NCBI RefSeq assembly: GCF_024748615.1
Contig: NZ_CP087168.1
Location: 4,526,001-4,590,000 of the forward strand
DNA length: 64,000 bases
Direction of reading: 5' to 3'
DNA from: Pseudomonas sp. B21-048
Lineage (GTDB): Bacteria > Pseudomonadota > Gammaproteobacteria > Pseudomonadales > Pseudomonadaceae
Both the position numbers and the translations under genes were made by a program. The notes beneath the pieces were generated by a model. The model was not told the origin of the DNA. It did not search any database and saw nothing but the letters and a program-made list of their open reading frames with translations. Of the stretch, positions 1 through 9,664 are shown one piece after another; position 1 is the stretch's first letter, and every line of letters begins with the position of its first letter.

Positions 1-440
1 GTGAAACCGATCGTCTGGGCCTGGAGATGACAGCCCAGCAAATCCACGCGCTGCTGCACAGCGAGTACTTGCAGGCCAACACCCCGTACGCGCTGGTCAG
101 CCATCGCTTGCAGGAAGAAAACGGTCACAGCGCCGTGGAAGTGGAAGTCTCCAGTAAAGGCCAGGGCGAAACCAACCTGCACTGGCGTGGCAAGGGCAAC
201 GGCGCGCTGGAAGCGCTGGTGGCCGGTCTGCCGATTCCGGTGGAAATCATGGACTACAACGAACACGCCATCGGCGCGGGCACCAATGCCAAGGCTGCGG
301 CCTATATTGAACTGCGGGTGAATGGTGAGCGTGCGGTGCACGGCGTCGGTATCGATGAAAACATCACCACCGCCAGCTTCAAGGCTCTGTTCAGCGCGCT
401 GAACCGCTCCCTGAGCCAGCCGGAAGCAAAAGCGGCGTAA
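1..440 (+). CDS. leuA: 2-isopropylmalate synthase, C-terminal part
   Basis: This is the 3' end of leuA; the reading frame is already open at the window edge (codons begin at base 3). LeuA condenses acetyl-CoA with 2-oxoisovalerate, the first committed step of leucine synthesis. The visible ~146 residues correspond to the C-terminal regulatory (leucine-binding) domain, with the family-typical stretch on [10 protein letters not shown] and the glycine-rich [14 protein letters not shown] near the end. The catalytic TIM barrel lies outside the window. A GC-rich hairpin follows 23 bases after the stop. The assignment rests on recognition of this domain. Confidence 0.9.
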   Translation, partial: ETDRLGLEMTAQQIHALLHSEYLQANTPYALVSHRLQEENGHSAVEVEVSSKGQGETNLHWRGKGNGALEALVAGLPIPVEIMDYNEHAIGAGTNAKAAAYIELRVNGERAVHGVGIDENITTASFKALFSALNRSLSQPEAKAA

Positions 441-463
441 AGAGCCCTGCGCTGTAATGCAAA

Positions 464-491
464 AGGCCCCGGGGTGTGAACCACGGGGCCT
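464..491 (+). terminator. hairpin after leuA
   Basis: An 8-bp stem, AGGCCCCG against CGGGGCCT, with a 12-base loop lies 23 bases after the leuA stop. There is no clear U-tract, so termination here would be weak or assisted. It runs directly into the repeat that begins at 492. Confidence 0.5.
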
Positions 492-593
492 GATCGTTCC
501 CACGCTCTGCGTGGGAATGCAGCCCGTGACGCTCCGCGTCACTGGACGCGGAGCGTCCCTTGAGGCATTCCCACGCAGAGCGTGGGAACGATC
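492..593. repeat. REPIN-type inverted repeat, family A copy 1
   Basis: The outer arms GATCGTTCCCACGCTCTGCG and its near-perfect complement close a ~100-base unit, with inner GACGCTCCGCGTC-type arms forming a second stem. Closely similar copies occur at 2634-2744 and 28169-28274, and a broken one at 32958. It lies in the convergent gap between leuA and the omega-amidase gene and ends three bases from that gene's stop. REPIN units of this kind are typically mobilised by RAYT transposases; no RAYT gene is present in this window. Confidence 0.85.
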
Positions 594-595
594 GG

Positions 596-1387
596 TTACG
601 TGAACTCGAAGGTATCCGCATCCAGATTTGCCGGGAACCGTGCGCGATAAGCCGCCAGTTCCGCCGCGTCCAGAACGACCTTGAAGACCCCATCGGCATC
701 GCCTGCGCTGAGCAATGTCTCACCCTGAAAATCCAGCACCTGACTGTCTCCGGTATACGCAAAGCCTTTGCCATCGATACCGATGCGGTTCACCGCCGCC
801 ACATAGCAGAGGTTTTCAATCGCCCGGGCAGGCAGCAAACGGTTCCAGTGCTGGCGCCGGGCGCCCGGCCAATTGGCGGTGTACAACAGCAAATCGGTAT
901 CTTGCGGGTCGCGGCTCCAGACCGGGAAACGCAGGTCGTAGCAAATCAGCGGCCGTACTCGCCAACCCTTCAATTCGAACTGCACTTGACGCTCGCCCGG
1001 GGTGAAATGGTTGTGCTCGCCCGCCATTCGGAACAGATGACGCTTGTCGTAGTGCCACACCTCCCCGTCTGGCCGCGCCCACAACAGACGATTGCGATGG
1101 CTACCGTCAGGCACCTGAACGATGATGCTGCCGGTGATCACCGCATCCAGTTTCGCCGCCTGAACCCGCAACCATTTACTGGTGGGGCCATTTTCCGGCT
1201 CGGCAAGGGTTTCCGATTCCATGGAGAAACCGGTGGTGAACATCTCCGGCAGGATGATCAGGTCCGCGCCGCGAGCCTGCTCCAGCAAGGGCTCGAAATG
1301 CTGCAGATTGGCCTGACGATCATGCCAGGCCAAGGTGGTCTGGATCAGCGCAACATTCAGATTGGGCAGAGTACTCAGATCACGCAT
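596..1387 (-). CDS. omega-amidase / Nit2-type carbon-nitrogen hydrolase
   Basis: A 263-residue member of the nitrilase superfamily. The Glu-Lys-Cys triad is visible: E48 in LPEMF, K115 in YDKRHLF and C149 in ICYDLRFP. Length and motifs fit the YafV/Nit2 group, which hydrolyses 2-oxoglutaramate and 2-oxosuccinamate to the 2-oxoacids plus ammonia. The gene starts inside the last 13 bases of an upstream aminotransferase gene. This pairing suggests the glutamine transaminase / omega-amidase route used in methionine salvage and nitrogen recovery. Substrate is inferred from family and context. The 3' end abuts a REPIN. Confidence 0.88.
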   Translation of the reverse strand: MRDLSTLPNLNVALIQTTLAWHDRQANLQHFEPLLEQARGADLIILPEMFTTGFSMESETLAEPENGPTSKWLRVQAAKLDAVITGSIIVQVPDGSHRNRLLWARPDGEVWHYDKRHLFRMAGEHNHFTPGERQVQFELKGWRVRPLICYDLRFPVWSRDPQDTDLLLYTANWPGARRQHWNRLLPARAIENLCYVAAVNRIGIDGKGFAYTGDSQVLDFQGETLLSAGDADGVFKVVLDAAELAAYRARFPANLDADTFEFT

Positions 1388-2523
1388 AGTTTTGCCGCTG
1401 CTTCACGCAGGGTCTCCTCGCGTTTGGCAAAGCACAGACGCACCAGGCGCTGGCCTGCGGGTGGCGTCTGGTAGAACACCGAGATCGGAATGCTCGCGAC
1501 GCCATGTTCGCGGGTCATCCACAGCGCCATCTCGACGTCATTGAGGTCCGGGCGAATCTGCGAATAATCGACCAGCTGGAAATACGTACCGGCCACCCGG
1601 GTGAAACGGAAGCGCGATGGTGTCAGCAGATCGCAGAACAGATCGCGCTTGGCCTGATAGAAGTCCGGCAACTCTTCGACGTGTTCCGGGTGCTCGGCCA
1701 TGTAATCGGCCAACGCGTATTGCAACGGCGTCACGCCGCAGAAACTGACGTACTGGTGAACCTTGCGCAGCTCGGCGGTAAGGGCTGGCGGAGCCACCAC
1801 GTAACCGGTTTTCCAACCGGTGACGTGGTAAGTCTTGCCAAATGAACTGACCACAAATGCGCGCTGATAGAGTTCTTCGTGGGCCAATACGCTGACGTGA
1901 GGCACACCGTCGAACACCAGGTGCTCGTAGACCTCATCACTGATCACATAGATGTCGCGGTCGCGGATCAACGCCGCCAGTTGATCCAGCTCGGCACGGC
2001 TGACCAGTGCGCCGCTGGGGTTGTGCGGGGTGTTAAGAATGATCATCCGCGTACGCGGGCTCAGCGCATCGGCAAGCTTCTGGAAGTCGATGCTGAAATC
2101 GTTGAGGCCCAGTTGCACATGCACGCAACGACCACCGGCCAGCTCCACCGAAGGTTCATAACTGTCATAGGCCGGATCAAACACGATGACTTCGTCACCG
2201 CTGTGGATCACCGCCTGAATGGCGCAGAAGATCGCCTGAGTTGCGCCGGGGGTGACCGTCACTTCGCTGTCGGCATCGACATGGGCGCCGTAGCTGCGAG
2301 CGATCTTCGCCGCAATCTGCTGACGCAACACCGGCAGACCAGTCATCGGCGAATACTGGTTGTGGCCAATGGCGATATGCCGACCGACCGCATCGCGCAG
2401 GGCCTGAGGGCCGTCGAAATCGGGAAACCCCTGAGACAGATTGATCGCCCCGGTTTGCGCCGCGAGCTGAGACATCTGCGTGAAGATGGTGATGCCGACA
2501 TTCGGCAGCTTACTGGTGATCAT
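1375..2523 (-). CDS. class I/II PLP aminotransferase (YbdL-like methionine/glutamine transaminase)
   Basis: 382 residues, fold type I aminotransferase. The motifs are complete: TPGATQAI in the cofactor loop, NTPHNPSG (about 164-171), DEVYEHL and the Schiff-base lysine K230 in SSFGKTYHVTGWKTG. It most resembles the YbdL / kynurenine-oxoglutarate transaminase branch that uses methionine or glutamine as amino donor. It overlaps the following omega-amidase gene by 13 bases, so the two are probably translationally coupled. The omega-amidase would remove the 2-oxoglutaramate formed by glutamine transamination and pull the reaction forward. The exact substrate cannot be read from the sequence. Confidence 0.85.
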   Translation of the reverse strand: MITSKLPNVGITIFTQMSQLAAQTGAINLSQGFPDFDGPQALRDAVGRHIAIGHNQYSPMTGLPVLRQQIAAKIARSYGAHVDADSEVTVTPGATQAIFCAIQAVIHSGDEVIVFDPAYDSYEPSVELAGGRCVHVQLGLNDFSIDFQKLADALSPRTRMIILNTPHNPSGALVSRAELDQLAALIRDRDIYVISDEVYEHLVFDGVPHVSVLAHEELYQRAFVVSSFGKTYHVTGWKTGYVVAPPALTAELRKVHQYVSFCGVTPLQYALADYMAEHPEHVEELPDFYQAKRDLFCDLLTPSRFRFTRVAGTYFQLVDYSQIRPDLNDVEMALWMTREHGVASIPISVFYQTPPAGQRLVRLCFAKREETLREAAAKLCVI

Positions 2524-2596
2524 CGGTGATTCCCTGCGCTACACCCGGCTCTAACGGCGGCACGGGAGAGCCCGAGGATAGCCCAAACGGCGCCCA

Positions 2597-2627
2597 TAAA
2601 AAAAGGGCGCCCATGGGCACCCTTCTT
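2597..2627 (-). terminator. intrinsic terminator downstream of der
   Basis: Read on the minus strand, a GC-rich stem (AAGGGTGCCCATGGGCGCCC core) is followed by a run of T. It sits about 130 bases past the der stop, on the far side of the REPIN copy, and probably ends the long rlmN-to-der transcript. Confidence 0.75.
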
Positions 2628-2633
2628 TAATTT

Positions 2634-2744
2634 GATCGTTCCCACGCTCCGGCGTGGGAATGCATCCCGTGACGCTCTGCGTCACATTCGCGGTGGACGC
2701 AGAGCGTCCATGGCAGCATTCCCACGCAGAGCGTGGGAACGATC
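2634..2744. repeat. REPIN-type inverted repeat, family A copy 2
   Basis: Same outer arms as the copy at 492-593 (GATCGTTCCCACGCTC at the left, its complement at the right). The inner part differs at several positions and is a few bases longer. It lies between the der stop and its terminator. Confidence 0.85.
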
Positions 2745-2758
2745 AATATCCACCTGAA

Positions 2759-4228
2759 TCAGCGCTTGTCGCGGCGCTTTTTGTCGGCCTTTTTGTGGTG
2801 TGACATCATGCGGCGCTTCTTGTTGACCTGACGGTCGGTGAGCGAGTTCTTGTTGCCTTCGTACGGGTTCTCGCCGCCCTTGAACTCGATGCGGATCGGC
2901 GTACCGACCAGCTTGAGCACACGACGGTAGGTGTTTTCCAGGTAACGGACGTAAGACTTCGGCACCTTCTCGATCTGGTTACCGTGGATCACGATGATCG
3001 GCGGGTTGGCACCACCCAAGTGGGCATAACGCAGTTTGATCCGGCGGTTGTTGACCATCGGTGGCGCGTGCTCGCCGACCGCATCTTCCAGAATCTGGGT
3101 CAGGCGGTTGGTCGGCCAGCGGGTGACCGCGGACTTGAACGAGTTCTGTACCGACGCGTAGAGGTTGCCTACGCCGGTGCCGTGCAGCGCCGAGATGAAG
3201 TGGATGTCGGCGTAGTCAACGAAGAACAGTCGACGTTGCAGCTCGACCTTCACGAAGTCGCGCTCGCTCGGCGTCATGCCGTCCCACTTGTTGATCGCGA
3301 TGACCAGCGCACGACCCGATTCAATGGCGAAGCCCAGCAGGTTGAGGTCGTGGTCCACCACGCCTTCGCGGGCATCCATCACGAAGATCACCACGTTGGC
3401 GTCTTTGATCGCCTGCAGGGTTTTGACCACGGAGAACTTTTCGACTTCTTCGTGGATCTTGCCGCGCTTGCGCACACCGGCGGTGTCGATCAGCGTGTAC
3501 TTCTCGTCGTTACGCTCGAACGGGATGTAGATACTGTCGCGGGTGGTGCCGGGCTGGTCATAAACGATTACCCGGTCTTCACCGAGCATGCGGTTGACCA
3601 AGGTCGATTTGCCAACGTTCGGACGGCCGATAATGGCGATCTTGATACCGTCTTTTTCGCTCGGGCCAGGAATGCGCTTGGCTTCCTCACCTTCGGCAAC
3701 GATCTCTTCTTCGCCTTCTTCCGGTTCTTCTTCGTCTTTCGGGAAGTCGCTCAGGGCGATTTCCAGCATCTGGGTGATGCCACGACCATGAGCACCGGCG
3801 ATCGGGATCGCGTGGCCCATGCCCAACGGGGCGAATTCGGCGCGGGCCATTTCAGGGTCGATGTTGTCGACCTTGTTGGCAACCACGTATGAACGCTTGT
3901 TACGCTTGCGCAAGTGCTCGGCGATCATCTGGTCGGCCGCGGTGAAACCGGCCTTGGCATCTACCAGAAACAGAACGACATCCGCTTCTTCAATGGCCAG
4001 CAGCGACTGCTCGGCCATTTTTTCGTCCATACCGTGCTCGTCACCGGAGATACCACCGGTGTCGACCAGAATGTAGGAACGCCCTTGCCACTTGGCCTCA
4101 CCGTACTGGCGATCACGGGTCAGACCAGACAAGTCGCCGACGATGGCGTCGCGAGTCCTGGTCAGGCGGTTGAACAAGGTGGACTTGCCGACGTTCGGTC
4201 GGCCCACCAGGGCGATTACGGGAACCAT
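2759..4228 (-). CDS. der: ribosome biogenesis GTPase Der (EngA)
   Basis: 489 residues with two tandem GTPase domains, each with a [10 protein letters not shown]-loop (residues 9-17 and about 201-209), DTGG / DTAG switch motifs and NKxD specificity motifs. A KH-like domain and a lysine/arginine-rich tail complete the protein. Der is needed for maturation of the 50S subunit. An acidic linker rich in glutamate (about 165-182) separates the GTPase domains. I chose the ATG at 4228, preceded by GGAGAG, over an in-frame GTG at 4240. It is the last gene of the rlmN-to-der run, separated from bamB by a hairpin-containing gap. Confidence 0.97.
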   Translation of the reverse strand: MVPVIALVGRPNVGKSTLFNRLTRTRDAIVGDLSGLTRDRQYGEAKWQGRSYILVDTGGISGDEHGMDEKMAEQSLLAIEEADVVLFLVDAKAGFTAADQMIAEHLRKRNKRSYVVANKVDNIDPEMARAEFAPLGMGHAIPIAGAHGRGITQMLEIALSDFPKDEEEPEEGEEEIVAEGEEAKRIPGPSEKDGIKIAIIGRPNVGKSTLVNRMLGEDRVIVYDQPGTTRDSIYIPFERNDEKYTLIDTAGVRKRGKIHEEVEKFSVVKTLQAIKDANVVIFVMDAREGVVDHDLNLLGFAIESGRALVIAINKWDGMTPSERDFVKVELQRRLFFVDYADIHFISALHGTGVGNLYASVQNSFKSAVTRWPTNRLTQILEDAVGEHAPPMVNNRRIKLRYAHLGGANPPIIVIHGNQIEKVPKSYVRYLENTYRRVLKLVGTPIRIEFKGGENPYEGNKNSLTDRQVNKKRRMMSHHKKADKKRRDKR

Positions 4229-4261
4229 GCGGCTCTCCACTTCGTTATTTCAGAAAATACA

Positions 4262-4350
4262 AAAGCCGCTGCGAGGCAGCGGCTGGTGCTCGGGGCAGCG
4301 CCTGTAAGCACTGCGAGCCCCGCAGAACGGGGCCGCTTGGGGGTTAAACC
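4262..4350 (-). promoter_or_regulatory. tandem hairpins between bamB and der
   Basis: On the minus strand the 135-base bamB-der gap holds three stems: CTTGGGGTTTAACCCCCAAG, GCCCCGTTCTGCGGGGC and AGCCGCTGCCTCGCAGCGGCT. The last is followed by TTTTGTATTTT, like an intrinsic terminator, only about 35 bases before the der start. This could be an attenuator lowering der expression relative to bamB, or an RNA-processing site. No experimental evidence is available here. Confidence 0.5.
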
Positions 4351-4363
4351 CCAAGCATAGTCT

Positions 4364-5515
4364 TTACTTAATGGTCAGGGCTTCCAGTTTGCCACTGTTG
4401 CCATACAGATAAATCGTGTCACCCACCACCAGCGGACGGGCGCGCAGGCCGTCGCTGTCGATGCGCTCGCGGCCGACGAAACGACCGTCCACCTGACTCA
4501 GCAGGTGCAGGTAACCTTCCATATCACCGACTGCAACATAGCTGGAAAACACTTCCGGAGCCGACAGTTGACGGCGGGCCAGCGAATCGTTGCTCCACAA
4601 CGCAGTGGTAGAACGTTCGTCGACGCCTTCAACGGTGCCTGCGGACAGGCTCACGTAGACGCTGCCAAAACCCTGAGCAACGCCGGCATAGCTGGAAGCA
4701 TCACGCTGCCAGAGCTGACGACCGCTTTCCAGGTCCAGTGCCGCGACACGCCCCTGGTAGCTGGCGACATACAGTGTACCGCCGGACAGCAGCAAGCCAC
4801 CGTCGATATCGACCACACGCTCCAGCTCCGAACGACCTTGTGGAATCGCTACGCGTTGTTCCCATACCGGCACGCCGTTGGAAACATCCAGAGCGACCAC
4901 TTTACCAGTCGACAGGCCAGCCACCGCGAGGCGGTTGGTGACGATCGGTGCGCTGGTGCCGCGCAGGGTCAGAACCGCTGGCGTGCTGTCATACAACCAG
5001 CGCTGGTTGCCGGTAGCGGCATCCAGACCGATCAGACGGTCATCCTGGGTCTGAACCACAACAACGTCACCGTTGGTGGCCGGCGGCGCGAGCACTTCAC
5101 TGGTCACGCGGGCGCGCCATTTCTCTTCACCGCTGCTGGCATCCAGGGCAACGATTTCGCCCTTGAGCGTGCCGATCATGACCAGACCGTACCCCACGCC
5201 AACGGCGCCGGAGACAGGCAGTTCGAGATCCTTCTTCCATTTGACGTCGCCATTGCTGCGATCCATCGCCATCACCACGCCGGTGACGTCGGCGGCATAG
5301 ATGGTATCGCCATCGATCGCCGGAACCAGCATGTTGTAGGTTTCGCCCTGACCGTTACCGACCGAACGACTCCACTGCTTTTGCAGAACCACTTCTTCTT
5401 TGAAGTCGGTCAACTCGGCCGGTGGCAATTCTTTTTTGCTGTTGCTGCTGCAACCCGCGGCCATTATGGCCAGAGCCAGCAATGCTGCATGTTTCCAACG
5501 GATCACGTCACGCAT
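4364..5515 (-). CDS. bamB: outer membrane assembly lipoprotein BamB
   Basis: 383 residues. The N-terminus is a lipoprotein signal peptide ending in the lipobox MAAGC (Cys22). The rest is a PQQ-like eight-bladed beta propeller with repeated VVALDxxxGxxxW-type strands. BamB is an accessory subunit of the BAM complex that inserts beta barrels into the outer membrane. An open frame extends upstream to 5695, but the ATG at 5515 gives the proper signal peptide. It overlaps the yfgM stop by 8 bases, implying translational coupling. Confidence 0.95.
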   Translation of the reverse strand: MRDVIRWKHAALLALAIMAAGCSSNSKKELPPAELTDFKEEVVLQKQWSRSVGNGQGETYNMLVPAIDGDTIYAADVTGVVMAMDRSNGDVKWKKDLELPVSGAVGVGYGLVMIGTLKGEIVALDASSGEEKWRARVTSEVLAPPATNGDVVVVQTQDDRLIGLDAATGNQRWLYDSTPAVLTLRGTSAPIVTNRLAVAGLSTGKVVALDVSNGVPVWEQRVAIPQGRSELERVVDIDGGLLLSGGTLYVASYQGRVAALDLESGRQLWQRDASSYAGVAQGFGSVYVSLSAGTVEGVDERSTTALWSNDSLARRQLSAPEVFSSYVAVGDMEGYLHLLSQVDGRFVGRERIDSDGLRARPLVVGDTIYLYGNSGKLEALTIK

Positions 5516-6149
5516 CCCCTTTGGCCAGGTCGTCCAGCTTGATTTGTAGGCCACCGACCGCCGCTTCATCCGACAGTGCCGCCTTGGCTTTTTGATACGC
5601 CGTGTTCGCTTCGTCGGTACGACCCAACTGCACCAGCAGGTCGCCTTTGAGTTCTTCGCGAGTGGCCAGGAAAGCTTTGTCGGCATCGCCTTCAAGCAGT
5701 TTCAGGGCTTCGTCGACCTTGTTCTGCGCGGCCAGTACCTGCGCCAGGCGCTGACGGGCAATTTCGCCGAGTGCCGGGTTGGCCGGTTTGGCGACAATGG
5801 CTTTCAGCTCGCTGACTGCGTCGTCCAGCTTGGCGCTGTCGACCGCAACTTTCGCCACGAACAGGCTGCCATATTGTGCGTAAGCGGTGCCGCCGAATTC
5901 GCTGTTGAGCTTGCCAGCCAGATCCGAAACACGTGCGGCATCAGGCTTGCCATCAGGCGTCAGCGTGGTTTCGAGCAATTGTTGATAGAGAATCGAGGCG
6001 CCTTGCGACTGATTGCTCTGATACTTCTGAAAGGCCTGCCAGCCGAACACGATGACCAGCGCCAACAGGCCGCCAGTGACCAGGGGCTTGCCGTTGCGTG
6101 TCCACCAGTCCTTCAACTCCGCCAGATGTTCGTCTTCGGTACTCGACAC
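5508..6149 (-). CDS. yfgM: YfgM family tetratricopeptide membrane protein
   Basis: 213 residues, GTG start preceded by AAGGAG. A short cytoplasmic N-terminus (MSSTEDEHLAELKDWW) is followed by one membrane segment at about residues 22-40 and a periplasmic TPR-like helical domain rich in alanine. In E. coli YfgM associates with the SecYEG translocon and periplasmic chaperones. The hisS-yfgM-bamB-der order is conserved across gammaproteobacteria and supports the call. Confidence 0.93.
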   Translation of the reverse strand: MSSTEDEHLAELKDWWTRNGKPLVTGGLLALVIVFGWQAFQKYQSNQSQGASILYQQLLETTLTPDGKPDAARVSDLAGKLNSEFGGTAYAQYGSLFVAKVAVDSAKLDDAVSELKAIVAKPANPALGEIARQRLAQVLAAQNKVDEALKLLEGDADKAFLATREELKGDLLVQLGRTDEANTAYQKAKAALSDEAAVGGLQIKLDDLAKGDA

Positions 6150-6189
6150 CCCAATACTCCTTAATCGCTAAATCGGCTGTTTGACAGCT

Positions 6190-7479
6190 TCAACCCTGCA
6201 CGACGCAGGTGGCCAGGTGTGCAGCAAGCGCATCCCAGGCAATGCTTTGTTGTTCGCCCTGGCCACGCAGGGGTTTGAAACCTACCACTTGCTGGGCCAT
6301 TTCGTCCTCACCGAGAATCAATGCGTACAGCGCACCGCTCTTGTCGGCTTTCTTGAACTGGCTTTTGAAGCTGCCGGCACCGGCATTGACCTGCAGGCGC
6401 AGGTTGGGCAACTGATCACGAACACGCTCGCTCAGGGCCAGACCGGCGAGTTCGGCGGCTTCACCGAAGGCGCAGAGGTAGACATCGACCTGACGGGAGA
6501 TTTCTTCGGGAATCTGTTCCAGGGTTTCAAGCAGCAGCACCAGACGCTCGATGCCCATGGCGAAGCCAACGCCCGTGGTCGGCTTGCCGCCCATCTGCTC
6601 CACCAGACCGTCGTAACGACCGCCGGCACAGACGGTGCCCTGGGCGCCCAGCTTGTCGGTGACCCATTCGAAAACGGTCTTGCTGTAGTAATCCAGCCCG
6701 CGAACCAGCTTCGGATTGATCACGTAAGGAATGCCGGCGGCGTCCAGACGAGCCTTGAGGCCGTCGAAGTGCGCGCGGGATTCCTCGTCGAGGTAGTCGG
6801 CCATTTTTGGCGCGTCGGCCAACGCCGCTTGAGTGTCGGGGTTCTTGGTATCCAGAACCCGCAGCGGGTTGGTCTTCAGGCGGCGTTGGCTGTCTTCGTC
6901 CAGTTGATCCAGGCGAGCAGACAGGTATTCGACCAGGGCTTCACGATAACGACCACGGGACTCGCTGGTGCCCAAGCTGTTGAGTTCGAGCTTGACCGCA
7001 TCGCGGATACCCAGCTCGCCCCAGAGGCGCCAGGTCAGCACAATCAACTCGGCGTCGATGTCCGGACCGTCGAGATTGAAGACTTCGCAGCCGATCTGGT
7101 GAAACTGGCGATAACGACCTTTCTGCGGACGTTCGTGACGGAACATCGGACCGATGTACCAGAGTTTCTGCACTTGGCCGCCGCCGGTGATGCCGTGTTC
7201 GAGCACCGCGCGCACGCAGGCCGCCGTGCCTTCAGGGCGCAGGGTCAGGGAATCGCCGTTGCGGTCGTCGAAGGTGTACATCTCTTTTTCGACGATGTCG
7301 GTCACTTCACCGATGGAGCGTTTGAACAGCTCGGTGAACTCGACGATTGGCATGCGAATCTGCTTGTAACCGTAGTTATCCAGCAGACGCGAAACAGTGC
7401 CCTCGAAATGACGCCACAGGGGGGTCTGCTCGGGCAGGATGTCGTTCATGCCACGAATGGCTTGCAGAGACTTGCTCAC
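6190..7479 (-). CDS. hisS: histidyl-tRNA synthetase
   Basis: 429 residues, class II synthetase. The N-terminal region carries IRGMNDILP, motif 2 with the [18 protein letters not shown] stretch, the HisRS-specific [14 protein letters not shown] and motif 3 [13 protein letters not shown]-terminal anticodon-binding domain follows. It attaches histidine to tRNA-His. The start is GTG at 7479 with an AAGGA Shine-Dalgarno site. It lies 37 bases after ispG and 40 bases before yfgM on the same strand. Confidence 0.97.
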   Translation of the reverse strand: MSKSLQAIRGMNDILPEQTPLWRHFEGTVSRLLDNYGYKQIRMPIVEFTELFKRSIGEVTDIVEKEMYTFDDRNGDSLTLRPEGTAACVRAVLEHGITGGGQVQKLWYIGPMFRHERPQKGRYRQFHQIGCEVFNLDGPDIDAELIVLTWRLWGELGIRDAVKLELNSLGTSESRGRYREALVEYLSARLDQLDEDSQRRLKTNPLRVLDTKNPDTQAALADAPKMADYLDEESRAHFDGLKARLDAAGIPYVINPKLVRGLDYYSKTVFEWVTDKLGAQGTVCAGGRYDGLVEQMGGKPTTGVGFAMGIERLVLLLETLEQIPEEISRQVDVYLCAFGEAAELAGLALSERVRDQLPNLRLQVNAGAGSFKSQFKKADKSGALYALILGEDEMAQQVVGFKPLRGQGEQQSIAWDALAAHLATCVVQG

Positions 7480-7516
7480 TTTAAATCCTTAAATTCATTC
7501 GGCTCTTTAGTCAGAG

Positions 7517-8626
7517 TCAGCCGCGAGCGATTACAGCTGCGTCGGCTTCGACCTTTTCGGCCGCTTTCTGGCGGATCAAACGTTCAAGCTCATCCACCAG
7601 ATTGTCATTCGTCAGTTTCTGCGACGGCTTGCCGTCGATGTAAATCAGGTTTGGCGTGCCGCCGGTCAAGCCGATATGGGCTTCCTTGGCTTCGCCCGGC
7701 CCGTTGACTACGCAACCGATTACCGCGACATCCAGCGGCACCAGCAGGTCTTCGAGGCGCCCTTCCAGCTCGTTCATGGTTTTGACCACATCGAAGTTCT
7801 GCCGCGAGCAGCTCGGGCAGGCGATGAAGTTGATGCCACGGGAACGCAGGTGCAGGGATTTGAGAATGTCGTAGCCGACTTTCACTTCCTCGACCGGGTC
7901 GGCCGCCAACGAGATGCGAATAGTATCGCCAATCCCTTCGGCGAGCAGCATACCGAGGCCCACGGCGGATTTCACCGTGCCTGAACGCAAACCACCGGCT
8001 TCAGTGATGCCCAAGTGCAGCGGCTGGACGATTTCCTTGGCCAGCAGGCGGTAGGCGGCGACGGCCATGAACACGTCGGAGGCTTTCACGCTGACCTTGA
8101 AGTCCTGGAAATTCAGGCGCTCAAGGTGTTCAACGTGACGCAAGGCGGACTCGACCAGCGCAGCGGGAGTCGGCTCGCCATATTTCTTTTGCAGGTCTTT
8201 TTCCAGGGAACCGGCGTTGACGCCGATGCGGATCGGAATCCCGCGATCACGGGCAGCATCGACCACCGCACGCACGCGATCTTCACGACCGATGTTGCCT
8301 GGGTTGATCCGCAGGCAATCCACACCCAGCTCGGCGACGCGCAAAGCGATCTTGTAGTCGAAGTGGATGTCGGCCACCAATGGTACTTTGACCAATTGCT
8401 TGATCTTGCCGAAGGCTTCGGCGGCGTCCATGTCCGGCACGGAAATCCGCACGATATCGACGCCAGCGGCTTCCAGACGATTGATCTGGGCCACGGTGGC
8501 GGCCACGTCATTGGTGTCGCTGTTGGTCATGCTCTGCACAGCGATAGGCGCATCGCCGCCCACGGGCACGTTGCCGACCCAGATCTTGCGAGATTCGCGA
8601 CGTTTGATTGGAGATTCGCCGTGCAT
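7517..8626 (-). CDS. ispG: 4-hydroxy-3-methylbut-2-enyl diphosphate synthase IspG
   Basis: 369 residues. IspG reduces methylerythritol cyclodiphosphate to HMBPP in the MEP isoprenoid pathway, using a [4Fe-4S] cluster. The cluster ligands are visible in the C-terminal CPSCSRQ motif and in [10 protein letters not shown]. The N-terminal TIM barrel begins at about residue 10 ([16 protein letters not shown]). It starts three bases after the rodZ stop. The cluster would come from the isc operon about 4 kb upstream. Confidence 0.97.
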   Translation of the reverse strand: MHGESPIKRRESRKIWVGNVPVGGDAPIAVQSMTNSDTNDVAATVAQINRLEAAGVDIVRISVPDMDAAEAFGKIKQLVKVPLVADIHFDYKIALRVAELGVDCLRINPGNIGREDRVRAVVDAARDRGIPIRIGVNAGSLEKDLQKKYGEPTPAALVESALRHVEHLERLNFQDFKVSVKASDVFMAVAAYRLLAKEIVQPLHLGITEAGGLRSGTVKSAVGLGMLLAEGIGDTIRISLAADPVEEVKVGYDILKSLHLRSRGINFIACPSCSRQNFDVVKTMNELEGRLEDLLVPLDVAVIGCVVNGPGEAKEAHIGLTGGTPNLIYIDGKPSQKLTNDNLVDELERLIRQKAAEKVEADAAVIARG

Positions 8627-8629
8627 GAC

Positions 8630-9664
8630 TTATTGACCCAACTTCAGGCGAGCAGTCTCGCCACTGGTGAACGGAGCGACATCAACCACCTGCCCGTTGT
8701 AGCTGACCTGCGCGCCACGGGCGAAGCCCAGACGCACGGAAAAAGGCGGTTTGCCGCTGACAGTAACATTTTCGCCTTTACGCTTGAGACCACTCAACAG
8801 CACCTTACCCGTGCCATCGGTCACTTGCGTCCAGCAATCGGCGGTGAATTGCAGTTGAACCTGGCCTTGGCCGGCCACCGGAGTTGCTGGAGCTGAAGCC
8901 GGGGCGGTCGGAGCAATCGGAGCAGTGATAACCGGTGCCGGTACAGCGGGAACAGCCGGGGCTGGTGTCGCCAGTGTCGCGACCACCGGAGCAGTGCTGT
9001 GGGCCGCAGCCGCAGGCGTTACAGCTGGAGCCGCTGGCGCTGGAACCGGTGCGCTCGTTTCGGCACTGACTGGCTCCTCGGTCGAAGACTCGGCCTGAGG
9101 CAGCGCAAGAGGTGTTTCACCTTCAGCCTGCCCCTGGGCGACGGCCTGATCTTCCGGCTCGTCCAGCGGATGGATCTGGGTGGTGCCGTCGGCACCTTCG
9201 ACTTCAACGTGTTCCGGGCTCAGGCCGACCAGGTCCTTGGTACGCGAGGAAGTTTGATCCTGCCACCAGACAAAACCACCGCCAATCACCGCGAGCAGCA
9301 ACAACAGGCTGACAATTCGCAAAATGGTGTGGGAAACCCGAACCGGCTCTTCGATACGCCCCAGGCTGTGAACGTTGCTGCCCTGGGAGTCGGTGCCGGT
9401 GGATTGGTCGAACTGCTGGACCAGAACGGCCTGGTCCATGCCGAGCAATTTGGCATACGCGCGAATATAGCCACGAGCAAAGGTGTGCCCAGGCAGCTTG
9501 TCGAAAGCGCCGGCTTCCAGATGATTCAGGGAATTGACGGTGAGGTTGAGCTTGAGGGCCACTTCGGCCAGCGACCAGCCATTGCTTTCGCGGGCCTGGC
9601 GCAAAGTCTCACCGGGGTTAACGCGATTCGCTGCTACAACTTCGGGATGCGCCGCTTTCATCAT
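8630..9664 (-). CDS. rodZ: cytoskeletal protein RodZ
   Basis: 344 residues. An N-terminal Xre-like helix-turn-helix domain (about 15-90), one membrane segment (about 115-134), a long alanine/proline-rich periplasmic linker (about 200-265) and a C-terminal DUF4115 beta domain define RodZ. It links MreB filaments to the elongasome and sets rod shape. ATG at 9664 overlaps the pilF stop in an ATGA; a second in-frame ATG follows immediately. The low-complexity linker is likely to vary in length between strains. Confidence 0.94.
   Translation of the reverse strand: MMKAAHPEVVAANRVNPGETLRQARESNGWSLAEVALKLNLTVNSLNHLEAGAFDKLPGHTFARGYIRAYAKLLGMDQAVLVQQFDQSTGTDSQGSNVHSLGRIEEPVRVSHTILRIVSLLLLLAVIGGGFVWWQDQTSSRTKDLVGLSPEHVEVEGADGTTQIHPLDEPEDQAVAQGQAEGETPLALPQAESSTEEPVSAETSAPVPAPAAPAVTPAAAAHSTAPVVATLATPAPAVPAVPAPVITAPIAPTAPASAPATPVAGQGQVQLQFTADCWTQVTDGTGKVLLSGLKRKGENVTVSGKPPFSVRLGFARGAQVSYNGQVVDVAPFTSGETARLKLGQ

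Noticed and set aside
5515..5695. 60-residue N-terminal extension of BamB
   Set aside because: It overlaps yfgM deeply and would bury the lipoprotein signal peptide that starts at 5515.
6181..7707. A 508-codon plus-strand frame opposite hisS and ispG
   Set aside because: Crosses the hisS-ispG junction on the opposite strand without any start signal or motif.
9040..9110. Alanine/proline-rich stretch in rodZ as a foreign insertion
   Set aside because: Such linkers are normal in RodZ between the membrane segment and the periplasmic domain; frame and codon use are continuous.
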